DNA of 64,000 nucleotides. It comes from Nemania diffusa (taxonomy: Eukaryota > Ascomycota > Sordariomycetes > Xylariales > Xylariaceae). Under the pieces are notes generated by a model. That model ran no database searches. It was not told where the DNA came from and saw nothing but the letters and a program-made list of their open reading frames with translations. Positions 50,250 to 64,000 of the stretch are shown one piece after another. Each line of letters starts with the position of its first letter. Positions within the stretch are counted from its first letter, which is position 1. A program made the translations under genes and the position numbers. The DNA is taken from contig JBBPUQ010000001.1 in assembly GCA_038501195.1 (NCBI GenBank), positions 248,001 to 312,000 of the forward strand. Reading direction: 5' to 3'.

Positions 50250-51149
50250 GATTCAAAAAGGGTAGTATAATAATAAACAATATAAAAAGCAAAATAAAAA
50301 ACCGTTATTTTGCTCGTCAGGTAATTCAAATGCGTTTGTTTTGCCATGGTTAGTCAAGTTATCTGTCAAGCAGTCAAAGTATTGTTTTACCTGTGTTCAG
50401 CGCTAGTCCACGTACTTTACTCATCGGGCCAGCGCTAATGCGCGTAGATCGAGATTGGTATATACATGGATAGATGCAATTTATAAATATTATATAAATA
50501 AAAAATATATTAAATATTATTATATATTATATTTTAAATATTTTAACTTTATTTTTATTTTTAATAAAAAATATTATTATATAAAAAAATATATATATAA
50601 TTTTTATTATTTATAAATAAAAATATTTATTTTTTAATATTAATTTATATAAAACTAATATTTAATTTATTAAAATTAAATTATATTAATTAAATTATTA
50701 ATTTAAACTAATTATAATATAAATTAATTTATTTTTAATAAAATATAAAAATTTTATTATTATTATAAATTATATAATTAAATTTTAAAACAATTTAAAT
50801 TTATAAATAATAATAATAATAATTTTATTTATAATGTAATAATTAATATTATATAAATAAATAATAAATAAATATTATATATAATTAATATAACAATATT
50901 ATTTTAAATTGTAATATTTTTTTATATAATAAATATAAAAAATATATAAATAATATTATATAAATATTAAATTAATATATATTAAAATGTTTTAAATTAT
51001 ATTATATATAATTTAAATATAAATTTTATAATAATATAAATATATTTAATAAAATAAAGTTAAAAAATCAAGTGATAAAATTTATTTAAATAAAATTATT
51101 TAATAAAAAAATTTAAAAAAAACCTTTTATAAAAGCTTTTTTTTTATTT
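50250..51149. other. Boundary between normal DNA and the A/T block
   Basis: 50,250-50,475 is mixed composition; from about 50,480 (after atagatgcaa) GC nearly disappears within a few bases. No gene seen. Confidence 0.6.
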
Positions 51150-51154
51150 ATAAT

Positions 51155-51419
51155 TGTTGAATAAGCTATATATATATAATAGTATATATAAATTATATAT
51201 AAATAAAATATAAAGTTAGTTATATTATATTTATATTAATAATTAATTTTAAAAGAAGTTTTTTTATATAGCTAAAGATTTTATTATAAATAAAATTTCT
51301 GCTAATATATAAATAAATATTTATTTATATAACTATATATCTGTTTATATAACTATAGTATAAATATTGCAATATATAAACTATAATATATAGTTGTAAC
51401 TAATACTAGTATTTTAATA
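51155..51419. repeat. Left LTR of second element (265 bp)
   Basis: Keeps more G/C than its partner (for example gttgtaactaatactag versus attataattaatattaa). Confidence 0.65.
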
Positions 51420-51955
51420 TTAGCTTTTTTTTTTTTTAATTATAACTAGGTATTATATAAAAATAAAAAAATAAAAATAAAAATATAATATATTTTATAA
51501 TATTTTAGTTTTATTATATAATAAATCGGTTATTATATAGCTATATATAAATAATTTAATTTAATTGTTTATAATATTAATTTAGCTTATATATTATATG
51601 ATATTTTTAATTAGTTAAAATAACAAATCGTTATTTATTAAATTGTTAACTATAGTTAATTTATTAAAAATGACTTTTTTATATAATAATAAAATCTATA
51701 ATAAATTATTAATAGTTAATTTAATAAGTTTTATATAATTAATTAATTAGTTATTATTTATTGATTTGTTTATTTAATAAATAACTGTTATATAAAAAGA
51801 AAAAAGTATTAAATATTATATAAAAAAAATAAACGATATTAATTAAAATATTAGTTTATATAGTATAAAATTTTAAATATAAATATTTAGTTAGTTTTTA
51901 TTTATTTTTGTTTTTTTTTTTCGTTTTTTTTTATATATTTATTTATTTATTTATT

Positions 51956-51962
51956 TATATAT

Positions 51963-52008
<46 letters not shown>
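51956..52008. repeat. (TA)n microsatellite
   Basis: About 50 bases of nearly pure TA dinucleotides with one AATA interruption. Confidence 0.8.
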
Positions 52009-52011
<3 letters not shown>

Positions 52012-52705
52012 TATATAGTAGTAATAGTAACAGTATAATAGCTATTATTTATTTTTGCTTTATGTTTGCTTTTTTAAATAGTATAATACAGTTTTAAAAT
52101 TTTATTTAAACTAAAAATAATAATATAATAAAAATATATAGCTTTTTAATTAAAAGCTAGATTTATTAAATTTTTATATAATTAATTTATATAAATAAAT
52201 CTTTTTATATATTTTTAATTAATATATTTAATTATATAATAAATTAAAAAAAGTATTATTTATGTTATTTTTTTTATTAATATTTTTTTTTAAATATTAG
52301 CGTTAAATATTTTTATAAATGTTTAAATAAAGTTTATATATTAAAAAAAATATTTTTAAGCTATTTTAATTTAAAGTTAAAATTTAGTTATATCGCTTTA
52401 TATTAATAGCTTTTAAAATAGTTATTAGTGTTATATTAATATATTATTTACTAAATATTAGTAAATTTTTAGTTTTTAAAAAAGCATATGTAGTATATAT
52501 GTTTAATGTTTATATAGCGTTTGTTGTTTTTAATATAGTTTATAAAAAAAAAAAAAAAAAAAAAATAATTGATTTTGTTTTATTTTTTATATAGTAACTA
52601 AAAAATGATAAATTTAATTTTTTAGTTTTTTTTAATAATGTTTTTTTTTATATATATTATATAAATATTTTTTAACTTTTTTTTAAATATAAAAGTTTAT
52701 TATAT

Positions 52706-52948
52706 ATATATTTATTAATTAATTTAAAATAAAAATATATTATATATATATATATTAGTTAATATATAATAAATATATATTATATATATATATAATTATT
52801 AATATATAGTAAAAATATATTATATATATATATAGCTATTGATATAAAGTACAAATATATTATATATATATATAGCTATTAATATAAAATAGAAATATGT
52901 TATATATATATATAGCTGTTAATATAAAGTAAAAATATATTATATATA
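52706..52948 (+). repeat. 40-bp minisatellite, about six units
   Basis: Unit of roughly 40 bases beginning GCTATTAATATAAAGTAAAA and ending in a (TA)n run; units differ by single substitutions, including transitions such as GTACAAAT / GTAAAAAT. Confidence 0.7.
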
Positions 52949-53045
52949 AGTGTTTTTAAGTATATATAATAAAAAAAAAAAAAAAAAAAAAATTAATAAA
53001 GCTTAAAATTAATAATTTTTACTATTAATTTTAAATTTTGTTTGC

Positions 53046-53390
53046 TTTAATTAAAAATTGAATTTAAAGTATATAATAAATATTATATATATTATTGTTA
53101 TATTATTAAAATTTATTTATTAAAAATAAAGTTTTTGTAATATTTAAATATATATTTTTTTATATAAAAGTTATTTTATATTATATAAAAGTAAAATATT
53201 ATATAAAAAAAAACTATATTTAAAATATATTATTTATAATAGTTTATTTTAAATATATATTTTAATTAAAAATTAAACTTAAAATATATAAAAAAAATTA
53301 TATATATTATTATTATACTATTAAAATCTATTTATTTAAAATAAGTTTTTTATAATATTTAAATATATATTTTTTTATATAAAAAAAAAA
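53046..53390 (+). repeat. Tandem duplication with about 215-bp period
   Basis: Segments starting at about 53046 and 53261 share TTTAATTAAAAATT and the following about 120 bases (including TTATATATATTATT and ATATTTAAATATATATTT), with scattered substitutions. Confidence 0.55.
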
Positions 53391-56300
53391 CAGTTTTTAT
53401 ATAATAGTTATTTTTTTATTATATATTTATTTTTATTTTATTTATTAATATTTCGATTTATATAATAAATTTATTAATAAATATTAAAGTTTTAAATATT
53501 TAGTTTAGTTTTTATTTTATAAATATATTAATAAAGTTATTAATATTATTTATTTATTATATTTTAAAGATTTTTTTTTTTTTATATAATTTATAAAATA
53601 ATATAATATTAATTATAAACTGTTTTTTTTATATTGTTTTAAGTTTAATTAAATAGTTATATAAAGATTTTAAATTTAAATATAAAACTATTAAAATTAA
53701 AATAATCTTTATTATATAATATTATTAAAAATTTTAAAATTTAAATTGTTTTTTATATATTATTTTATTATTAATATAATAATAAATTTAAACTATAAAG
53801 TTATATTTATATTATTTATAAATAATTTATTAATAAATATAAATAATTTTATATAATTTAAATTTAATAATATAAAATATACTTTATAATTAAAATTATT
53901 TATTTGTTAATAAATTTTTTAATTTAAATTTTTAATATTATTTAATTAAAAATTAATTATTTATATAGTTATTAATAAATTATATATAACTTTTAATTAA
54001 TATATATTATTAATATATATTTTTTATATATATTATAAAGTATATTTTTAAATAGTTTTTTTTATATAATAATTAATTAAAACTAATTAATTATTTTAAC
54101 TTTTTTAAATTAAAATTATATTATTTTTATATAATAAAATAATTTATTTACTATTAAATTTAATTAAATAATTCAATTAAAATATTTCTTTTTAATTTTA
54201 TATAAAAATTCATTTATTATAATTTATATTTTTTTTTTATTAAAAAATTTAATATAACAAAATTAAATATATTATTTATTTATAAATTTATAATATTAAA
54301 ATTGTTAATTTATTTTATTATATATAAAAAATATAAATTATATATAAATATAAATATATTAAGTTTTTTATAATAATATTAATAATATATTTTAAACTAA
54401 TATAGTTTTAATTTAATTAATTTATATAGTAATTATATAATTTTTAAAATAATGTTTTTAAAATATTTAAACTTTAGTTTAATTAATAATTATATTAAAC
54501 TTTTTTTTATTAATTTATTTTTTAATTATATATATATTTATATAATATTTTAAAATTTATTTAAAATATTATAATTATAAATTAACAAAAATTTAAATAT
54601 AAATAATAGTTTTTAATTTATTTATTAAATAATTAAAAATTAAATAAATATTGATTTTTTTTAAAAATTATTATATTTTTATATAATAAATTTTAATTTT
54701 TTATATAATTTAGTTATTTTTTTTTTAATTTTTTATATAAAATAAAACTTAAAAATTTAAATATTTTTATATTTTATTTAATTATATTTAATAAATTAAA
54801 ATATTTTTTATATAATAAAAATATTTATTTTAATAATATTTAATTTTTTATATAATATTTTCAATATATTAATTATATTATTTTTTTATAGTTTTATTAT
54901 TAATATATATACTTTTTATTTTTTTATTATAAAAAAACTATAGTTAATTTATTATATAAAAGTTATATATATATTTATATTTTTTTTTAATTTATTGCAT
55001 TTTTTTTATATAATAAAAATTTAAAAATATTAAATTTTTATAAAATTTATTTTTTAGTTTTTTAATAATTATGTTTTTTTTATATAGCAATAAAGTTTTA
55101 TTTATATATATTAAAAATATATTAAGCTATTTATTTAATTAATAATAATATTTATTTTTTTAATCGATTAAATTTTATATAATTTATTTTAACTTTGTTT
55201 TTTTTTTATATAAATATTTTGTTTTTTAAAAATAATAAAAATATATTATATATAGTTAAATTATTATATTTATTAATTATATAATTAATTTTAATTTTTA
55301 TATATTTTTTATATAACATTTTTATTGTTTTTTTTATTGTTTTAACTTTTTATATAATATTTAGTAATAAAAAGAAATTTTAATTAATTTTTAAATATAT
55401 ATTAAAAATTAATAAAATAAATATTAAATTATTTAATTTTATAATATTATTTAAAGTTTTAATTGTTATTTATAAAATTAACTTTTGTTTTATATAATAA
55501 TTTATTTTTAATTTAAAAATATTATATATATATTAAAATAGTTTATATATTTTTTTTATTTTATTTATTATTTAATAAGTTTTAATAAATATTATATAAT
55601 ATTATATATTTATTATTTATATATAATTTCGAAATTTTTTAAACAAAAAGTTAATATTTAAATTATAAATAATATAATTTAGTAGTTTTTAAAATATATT
55701 AATTTAACATTTATATAATATTTTTTATATATTATATATAAATATAAATTTTAAAAATATTGCTATTTAAAAAAATATTGTAATATTAATAATATAACAA
55801 ATATATTTATTATTTATTTATATAATATTAATTATTATTTTATAATTAAAATTGTAATTGTTTTTAATTAAAAATTTAAAATATTAAAATATTTAATTAT
55901 ATAATTAATAATAATAATAAAACTTTTAAGTTTTTTTTAAAATTAAATAGTTTACATTATATTTTATATAAAAATATTTAAAACAATAATATAGTTATTA
56001 AAGTTTTATTTTTATAAAATATATATTAATTTTATATAAACTTATATTAAAAAATAAATATTTTTATTTATATATAATAAAAATAGTTTTTTTATTATGT
56101 TATATAATTAGATTTTTTATATTATTGAAATATATTTTTAAATAATCGATATTTTTAAAAAAAAACAAAAATAATATTATAATATTAAAAATATAATAAA
56201 TTGTTATATTTAATATATTTTTTATTTATTTTAAATTAATTATAATAATTATATAATTATTATTAAAATAAATAAATATTATTTTTAATATTTAATTTAT

Positions 56301-58492
56301 TTTTATATAAAAATATATTTAAAAATAAATTTTTAATTATATTTTTTTTATTATTAAATAATTAAAAATATTTATATTTTATAATTTATTTTAATATTTT
56401 ATATAATATTAATTATTTAATATAAACTAATTAAATAAAATAATAATATTTTAAATTTAAATATTTTTATTTATTATATAATATATAAATATATTATTTA
56501 TAAAAAACTAAATTGATTAATTATTTTGTTTTTTATTAATTTTTTAATTATTTTTATTTAATTTTAATTTAATATATTTTTTATATTTTATAAAAGATAT
56601 TAAAAACTATTTAAATATTAATATATAATTAAAATTTGTTTTATATAAATTAAAATATATATTTTTAATATAAACTTTTTTTTAAAATATATAATTAATT
56701 AATTAATAATTTAATTTTTTATATAAAATATTTTTTATTTATATAAAAGTTTTAAATAAATTGTTTTTTTAATTATATAAAACTTTATTAAATATTAAAT
56801 AAACTTAAAAACTTTTATATATTTTTAAATTAAAAACTTTTTATATAATTATTTTAATAATATTTTTAATTAATAAAATATATATTATTTATTTTTTATA
56901 TAAAATATTTTAATTTATTTTTATTTATTATTTAAAAATAAACTTATAAATTAATAAAAAAACTTTTATATATAAATTTTTAAAATGTTAAAATTATTAT
57001 TAATTTTAATATATTTTAATATATTTATATAATAGTTATATTAAATTTAATTTTACTTTAATAATTTATATTAAAAGTTTGTTATATTTTTATAAGTTTT
57101 ATAATTATAACATTAAATATATTATAAACAAATAAATCAACGTTTTTTTTTTTTAATTTATATAAAAATAATATTAATTTAATTAATTTAATATTAATTA
57201 TAATTTATATTAATATTAAAATAAATATTTATTATATAATAAATTTTATTTTATATTTTTTTTAATTTAATATTATATATATAAAAGTTTTTTATATAAC
57301 TTTTTAATATTATTAAAAAAACAATATAATATTAATTTTTTATTATTTTAAATTATTAATATATATTAATAAATAATTATATTTTATTATATAATAAATT
57401 ATATAATTTATTAAAATAGTTTGTTTTTTTTTTATATTTTTTAAAAAATAATATATTTTTTTAATAAAATTATAATGTTTTATATATTTTAAATTAAAAA
57501 TAATTTAAAAAATATATTTAATGTTATTAAATTAAATATTATATAAATATAAAACTATTACTTAAAAATATATAAAAAATAATATATTATAAAATATTTA
57601 AAATTAATTTTAACTATATTAGTTTTAATTAAAATATATTTATATTATTTATAATTATATAAAGCGATTAATTTAAAATTAATAAAGTAAATATTTATAT
57701 TAACAACAATAAAATCGATTAAATAGTTAAAAAAAAGCTTATTTATTATTATTAAACAAATATTATTTTTATATAATTTATATAAATTTTGTTTATTATT
57801 TTATATTATTATTACTATTATATTATATATTTTTTTATTTTAAAATATTAAATAATTTTTATTAAATTAATTTATTTATTTAATTTTATATTTTATATAT
57901 TTAATATTTAAAATTTTTAAAATATAACTTTTATAATAGCTAATTAATTAAATTTAAATATTTATATTTAATAATATAATAAACTATTTAAATATTAAAT
58001 ATAATTAATGTTACTATTATAATATTAAGTTTTTAGTTTTATAATTAAATATTAATATATTTTTATATATAATATTTTAAAAGTTTATAATTGAAAATAA
58101 TTTTATTATATTAGTTATTATTATTATATATAATAAAAAGTTTTTTTTTATTATATAATTGTTTTAATATTATAATAATTAAAAATATAAAATAAAAAGT
58201 AAAAAAGTTTTATTATTTAATTATTATATAATAAATAATTTAATATAATTATATATTATTATTTTTAATATTATTTTTTATATTTAAAACTTTATAATAT
58301 TATAAAATATATTTTAATATAATAGTTAAATTTGATTTTTTATTTTAAATTTTATTATATAAAAATTATTTAATTTATATAAAGTAAAAATTTTAAAATA
58401 TAATATAAAAACTTATTAAGTTTAATTAAATTTTAAATTAATTTTATTTTTACTTTTATTAATTTATAATATATTTTATAATTATTAATTAA

Positions 58493-58758
58493 TATTAAAT
58501 AAATTATATATATATAATAATATATATAAGTTATATATAAATAAAATATAAAGCTAGTTATATTATATTTATATTAATAATTGATTTTAAAAAAAGTTTT
58601 TTTATATAATTAGAAATTTTATTATAAATAAAATCTTTATTAATATATAAAATAAATATTTATTTATATAACTATATATTTATTTATATAATTATAATAT
58701 AAAGATTATAATATATAAATTATAATATATAATTATAATTAATATTAATATTTTAACA
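58493..58758. repeat. Right LTR of second element (266 bp)
   Basis: Collinear with 51155-51419; differences are mainly G-to-A and C-to-T. Confidence 0.65.
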
Positions 58759-58763
58759 ATAAT

Positions 58764-61700
58764 ATTATTTATTAAAATTATTATTTATTTTAAATATATT
58801 ATTTTTTTTTGTTTTTATTATATTTTTTTTAAAAAAAAAAAAAAAAAATATATTTTTAAAAATTAATTATAATTAATTAAAATAATATAATAAATTTAAA
58901 TTTTAAATTATAATATAAAATATTTAAAATTATATAAATTTAAATAATATTATATTTATATTTAAAAATAAAATTAAATTAAAAGTTATTATTAATAAAA
59001 ATATTAAATTAATTATTTTATAAAATTAAATTAATTAATATTAAAATAAAATTAATAAATAAAATATTTTAAAAAATAATAATTTAAAATAAAATATATT
59101 ATAGTTAATTTTTTAAAAAATATAATTAATAATAATTAAAATTAATATAAAGTTTAAAAAATATATTAAAATATATAATTAATATTATTTAATATATTAA
59201 TTTATATAATTAAATTTTAAAATTAATTATTTTTAAATATTTAAAAATAATATTAATATAAATATTTAATAAATAAAGATTTAAAATTAAATTAATAAAT
59301 AAATATTTAAAAAATAATTTAGTTTTTATAAAATTAATTATTATAAATATTTTATTAATTAAATATTAAATTATTTTAAATTAAACTTTATAATTTATAA
59401 ATTTTATTTATTAATATAAAAATTAAATAATTATTTATAAAATAATAAAAATATATTAAATATTTAATATAATAAAAATATTTATAATTAAAAAATTTTT
59501 TAAAATTATAAATAAATATATTATTTTTAAATAAATTATTAAATAGTTTTTTATTTTATTTTAAAATAAATTTTTTTATAAATAATAAATATTTATATTA
59601 AATTAATTAAAATAAACTTTTAAATATTTTATTTATAAAAATAAATTAAAAATAATTTAAAATATTTTAAAAATTTATTATATTTTAAATAATAAAATTT
59701 AAAAATAGTTTTAAAAAAATAATTAAAAAAAATAATTTAAAAACTTTTAATATTTTTATAAATTATAAATAAAATATATTTATTGTTAATATTTTAAAAT
59801 ATATAAATTTTTTTAATATATAATTATAAAATTTATAAAAAAATATTAAAAAAAATATTTTTTATAAAAAAAATTAAAAAAATTAAAAAATAATAAAAAT
59901 ATATATAATAAAACTATTTTTTAAAAAAAACATAAAAAAAATAAATATAAAATAAAAAAAACTATTTTTAAAAAAAAAAATTAAATAATAAAAAAATTTA
60001 ATATAATAACAATATAATATATATAATAATTAATTTATTTTTTTTAAATTTATATTTAATTTTATATATTTATATAATTAAAATATAAAAATAATATTTT
60101 TTATTTAATAATATATTATTAAATAATTATAATATTTTTTATTTTATAAATAATAAATTATTTTTAAAAAAAAAATAATAATAAATATTAATATTTTTTA
60201 ATATTTAATTTTAAAAATAAAAATTTAAATTATAAAAAATATATTTTTTAAAAAAAAATATAAAAAAATTAATTGATTTAATATTTATAAAAATAATATT
60301 TATAAAAAATTTTTATATAAATTTAATTTTTAAAATTTATTTTTAAAAAATAAAAATATAATATTATAAATTAAATTATATATTAAAATTTAATAAATTA
60401 AAAAAAAACAATATAATTATTAAATTTTTAAAATATTATAATTTATTTTTTATTTATTTAAATTAATTTTTTATAATAAATATAATATATATTTTAATAA
60501 AATTTTTTATAAATATAATAAAATTTTTAATAATTTTAATATAAATAAAATAATTTTTTTTATATTAATTTTTTAAAAGTTTTTTAAAATTGAAATTTTT
60601 TTTTAAAAATTTATATTATTTAAATTTAAAATATTTAAAATTTAAATTATTTAAAATATTAATATATAATATAAAAATATAAAAATTAATAAAATTTAAT
60701 AATTTAAATATAAAAATTATATAAAAATATATATTTTATAAAAAACTTTTAAATAAATTTTTAAAAAAATATTATTAAAACTTTTTTATAAAATTTTTTA
60801 AAATTTATTTAATTATTTAAAAAAGTTTAATAAATTATAATAAATATTAATATTTAAAAATAAAAAATAAAACTTTATATTTAAATAAATAAAAAATTTT
60901 AAATATTAAATAATATAATAATTTAAATTTTTTATAATAAAATTTAAAAATAATAATAAAAAAATAATAATTATTATATAAAAAATTATATATTATAAAT
61001 TTTAAATTAAAAAAAAAATTTTAATATAAAACTTTTATTTAATTATATTATAAAAATAATAAAAAATAATAAAAAAATAAATAAAAAAATAAATAAAAAA
61101 TTAATTAAAATATTTTTAAAAATAAAATTTTTAAATTTTTTTTAATTAAAAATAATTTAAATAATAATTTAAATTTATAATATAAATTTAATAAAAAAAA
61201 CTATTTTTATATATTTTATAAAATATTTAAAATAAAAAAAAAATTAAAAATTAATTTTAAATTAAATTAAAATTAAATTTTTATATATAAATATAAAATT
61301 TATTTTTTAAATAAAAAAAAAAATTTAATTATAATTATTAAATTTTTAAAATAAAATTAAAAATATATATTAAATATTTAAAAAAATATATAATAAATAA
61401 TTTATATAAAAATTAAGTTTTTTATTTATAAAAAATAATTTTAATATAAAATATTAAATTTAATAAAAAAAAGTTTTATAATAAAAAATAAAAATATTTT
61501 TAAATTAAAAATTTAAAAATATTAATAAATAAAATTAAATTAAATAAATTTAAAAATATTATAATTTTAAAAATTTAAAATATATAATAATTTATAATAA
61601 TTATAAATTAAAAATTAAATAAAAATATTTTAAATATTTATAATAATAATATTTAATTTATTAATAAATATTTTATTATTTATATAAAAAAATAAAATTT

Positions 61701-64000
61701 AAAAATAAATATAATTATAATAAAATTAATTAAAAAATTTAATAAAAATTATATATTTTAATTATAAAAACTTTTAATTTTTTAATAAATATTTTATTAT
61801 AAAAAATAATAAAATAATATAAATATAAAATTTAAAAAAATAATTTATATAAAAGTTTATAATAATATAAATATTAAATTATATTTAAAATATTAAATAA
61901 ATTATTTTAAATAAAAAATAAATATATATATAAAATAAATTTGTTAATTTTATATATAAATAAATATATTTATAAAATAATATTTAAAAAATTAAAAATT
62001 AATAATAAAAGTTATATAATTTTTATAATTATATTTTATAAAAAAAATAAAATATATTTTTTTAAAAATAATTTTTAATAGTTTTTTTTAAAAGTTTTTA
62101 TATTTAATTAATTAAAAACTTTATATTAAAAAAATTAAAAATATAAAATATTATATATAATATTTATAACATTAATAAAATAAAAAAAAAATATATATTT
62201 AAATATAATATTTTAAAAATTATATTTATATAAAAATAATTTTTTAAAATTATTATTTAAAAATTAAAAAAATTTATTTAAATATTTAATTAATAAATTA
62301 TTTAAAATTAATATTTTTAAAAAATATTAATAATTAAAAAATACTAAAAAATTTAAAATTATTATTATATAAAATATAAAAAATAATTTATTTTTATTAA
62401 AATAAATATTTAAATATAAATTTAATAAAAATAAATTTTTATATATATATAAAATATATTTAATTATTAAAAATAACTTTTAAAAAAAATATATTTTAAT
62501 TAATTTATATAATTATATTTATAATTAAAATATTTCAATTTATAATAATATTAATAATAATTTTTTATTTTAAAATTAAATAATTTAATATAATTAAAAT
62601 ATTTTTTAATATATTAAATATTAATAAAACTTTTATAAATATATAATTTTTAACAAGTTTAAATTAAAATAATTTAATTAATAAATTTAATAAAATATTA
62701 TATAATTTAAAAAAAAAATTTTATTATAATATAAAAAATTTATTAAAATATTTAAAATTAATAAAATAACAATTTTAAAAAAAAAACTTTATTTATTTAA
62801 TATTTTAAAATTTATAATATTTATTATATTTTATATAAATAATTTTTTAGTTTTATATTATAAAATTTATAAAAAAAAAACAAAAAAAATTATTTTAAAT
62901 ATTAAAAAAACTTTTAAAATTAAAAATTAAAATAATATTATTTAATTTTTAAAAGTTTAAATAATTTAAAATTATTTTTAAAATATAATTATATTAATAT
63001 ATAATAAATATAATAATAAAATTAAATATTTATAACATTATTTTTAATAAAAAAACTTAAAAAATATTTAAAAAATATAATAAAAATAAAAATTAAATTA
63101 TATTAAAAATTAATTAAATTAATTTTATATATAATATTATTTTTAAAATTAAATATTATATATATAATAATATAATTTTTGAAAATTTTAATTAATTTTA
63201 ATATTATATATTATAAAATTATAAAATTTAAACTTTTTTAATAATAAAAAATATTTTATTTAAAAATAATTATAAAATTTATTATTTTTTATATAAATAT
63301 ATTATATTATTATTTAAAAATATAATTTTATAAAACATTATTAATTAAAATATTATAATTATATTTATTATAAAAATAAAAATATATATAATTAAATTTA
63401 TTATAAAAAATAATAACTTTTAAAAAATTATTTTATAATTTTATTATAAAATTAAATAAAATATAAATAATTTATTTAAATAATATTTAAATAATTAAAT
63501 TAATAATAAAAAAAATAAAATAAATATTAAATTTAAAAATATAAATATATAAAATATATAATTATATTAAAAATATTTTAAAAAATGTTTTAAAATAATA
63601 TATTTTTTTATTAATTAAATATTTATTAATAAATTAATTAAAAGTTTATTATAAATTTAATTTAAATATTTTTTAAATTATTATTAATTTTAAAAATATA
63701 AATTATATTTATAATATAAATTTAAAAAATAAATAAAAAAAGTTTTTTAATTATTAGTTAATTTATAATAATTGAAATAGTTAAAAAAAAAAAATTAAAA
63801 AATTAAAATAAATTATATTAATTTTTATTTATTACTTTAATTATTTTATTTTTTATATTTATTAAATATTAAAAATATTAATTTTAATTTATTAAAAGTT
63901 TTAAAAAAAATATATTAATTAAAAAAAAACAAAATATAAAAATATATAATATAATTATATATAAATATATTATTAATATTAATAATATAAATAAAAGAAA
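58764..64000. other. Featureless A/T tract to window end
   Basis: Continues the AT block beyond the second LTR element; no repeat boundary, gene or RNA could be identified by eye. Confidence 0.6.

Larger units (their letters stand above)
51155..58758. mobile_element. Second, heavily RIP-degraded LTR retrotransposon
   Basis: Direct repeats at 51155-51419 and 58493-58758 are collinear over about 265 bp, start TGTTGAATAAGC / TATTAAATAAAT and end AATA / AACA, that is TG...CA after undoing transitions. The five bases ATAAT flank both sides (51150-51154 and 58759-58763), a weak test in AT-only DNA. Length 7.6 kb. The LTR sequence differs from the 11.7-19.0 kb element, so it is another family. Pol domains cannot be recognised, so superfamily and strand are not assigned. 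Confidence 0.65.
50480..64000. repeat. Extreme AT-rich, RIP-saturated block
   Basis: About 13.5 kb to the window edge with almost no G or C; for example 59041-59100 contains none. No gene-like frame exists. It holds at least one recognisable LTR pair, a (TA)n microsatellite, a 40-bp minisatellite and tandem duplications. Such AT isochores in Sordariomycetes are RIP-mutated transposon nests and may be pericentromeric or subtelomeric; no telomere repeat is visible, so position is undecided. Confidence 0.85.

Noticed and set aside
50480..64000. Mitochondrial DNA as explanation for the A/T block
   Set aside because: No tRNA, rRNA or respiratory genes are visible, and GC is lower and less structured than in fungal mitochondrial genes.
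50480..64000. Telomere or CRISPR-like arrays
   Set aside because: No TTAGGG or CCCTAA runs and no regularly spaced repeats with unique spacers; the tandem arrays are TA-rich satellites.

Overview
The window reads as a nuclear contig from a filamentous ascomycete, most likely a Sordariomycete. Evidence: genes split by short introns (48-100 nt) with GTRNGT-type donors, CTRAC-type branch sites and YAG acceptors; SCH9, EXO5, F-box, Zn2Cys6 and GH30 genes of Pezizomycotina type; frequent TACCTAGGTA-like motifs between genes; and long AT-rich tracts whose differences between repeat copies are C-to-T and G-to-A transitions, the signature of repeat-induced point mutation (RIP). No species can be named. 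Exon coordinates were derived by hand from frame, phase and splice signals.

Layout. 1-6.9 kb is core genome, all on the minus strand: the N-terminal part of glucose-6-phosphate isomerase (cut by the window edge), the AGC kinase SCH9 in four exons, and a small F-box protein. 8.2-11.4 kb holds a multi-exon minus-strand protein with an HELMH zinc-site motif. 11,736-19,032 is a complete but RIP-destroyed Ty3/gypsy LTR retrotransposon with 325-bp LTRs and a 5-bp target duplication. Next to it (19.9-22.6 kb, minus) is a fusion of a Ras-like GTPase, ankyrin repeats and an alpha/beta hydrolase. 23.5-30.0 kb is a plus-strand run: amidase, exonuclease V and a secreted GH30 glycosidase. 30-38 kb is gene-poor, with a sulfotransferase-like gene and a small methyltransferase. 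39.2-42.9 kb (minus) encodes a 1,056-aa regulator with a Zn2Cys6 cluster and C2H2 fingers. 45.0-49.1 kb (plus) encodes a 1,324-aa NB-ARC protein joined to a large fungal C-terminal region.

Directly after the NB-ARC gene lies a 1.04-kb element with perfect 29-bp terminal inverted repeats. From about 50,480 to the window end the sequence is an almost pure A/T block in which a second, more decayed LTR pair (51,155-51,419 and 58,493-58,758) can still be recognised.

The genes do not form an operon or an evident metabolite cluster. The most notable pattern is two multidomain switch proteins that resemble fungal NLRs, Ras-ANK-hydrolase and NB-ARC-Cterm, each beside a RIP-degraded transposon island, which fits a conserved core interleaved with accessory, rapidly evolving segments.
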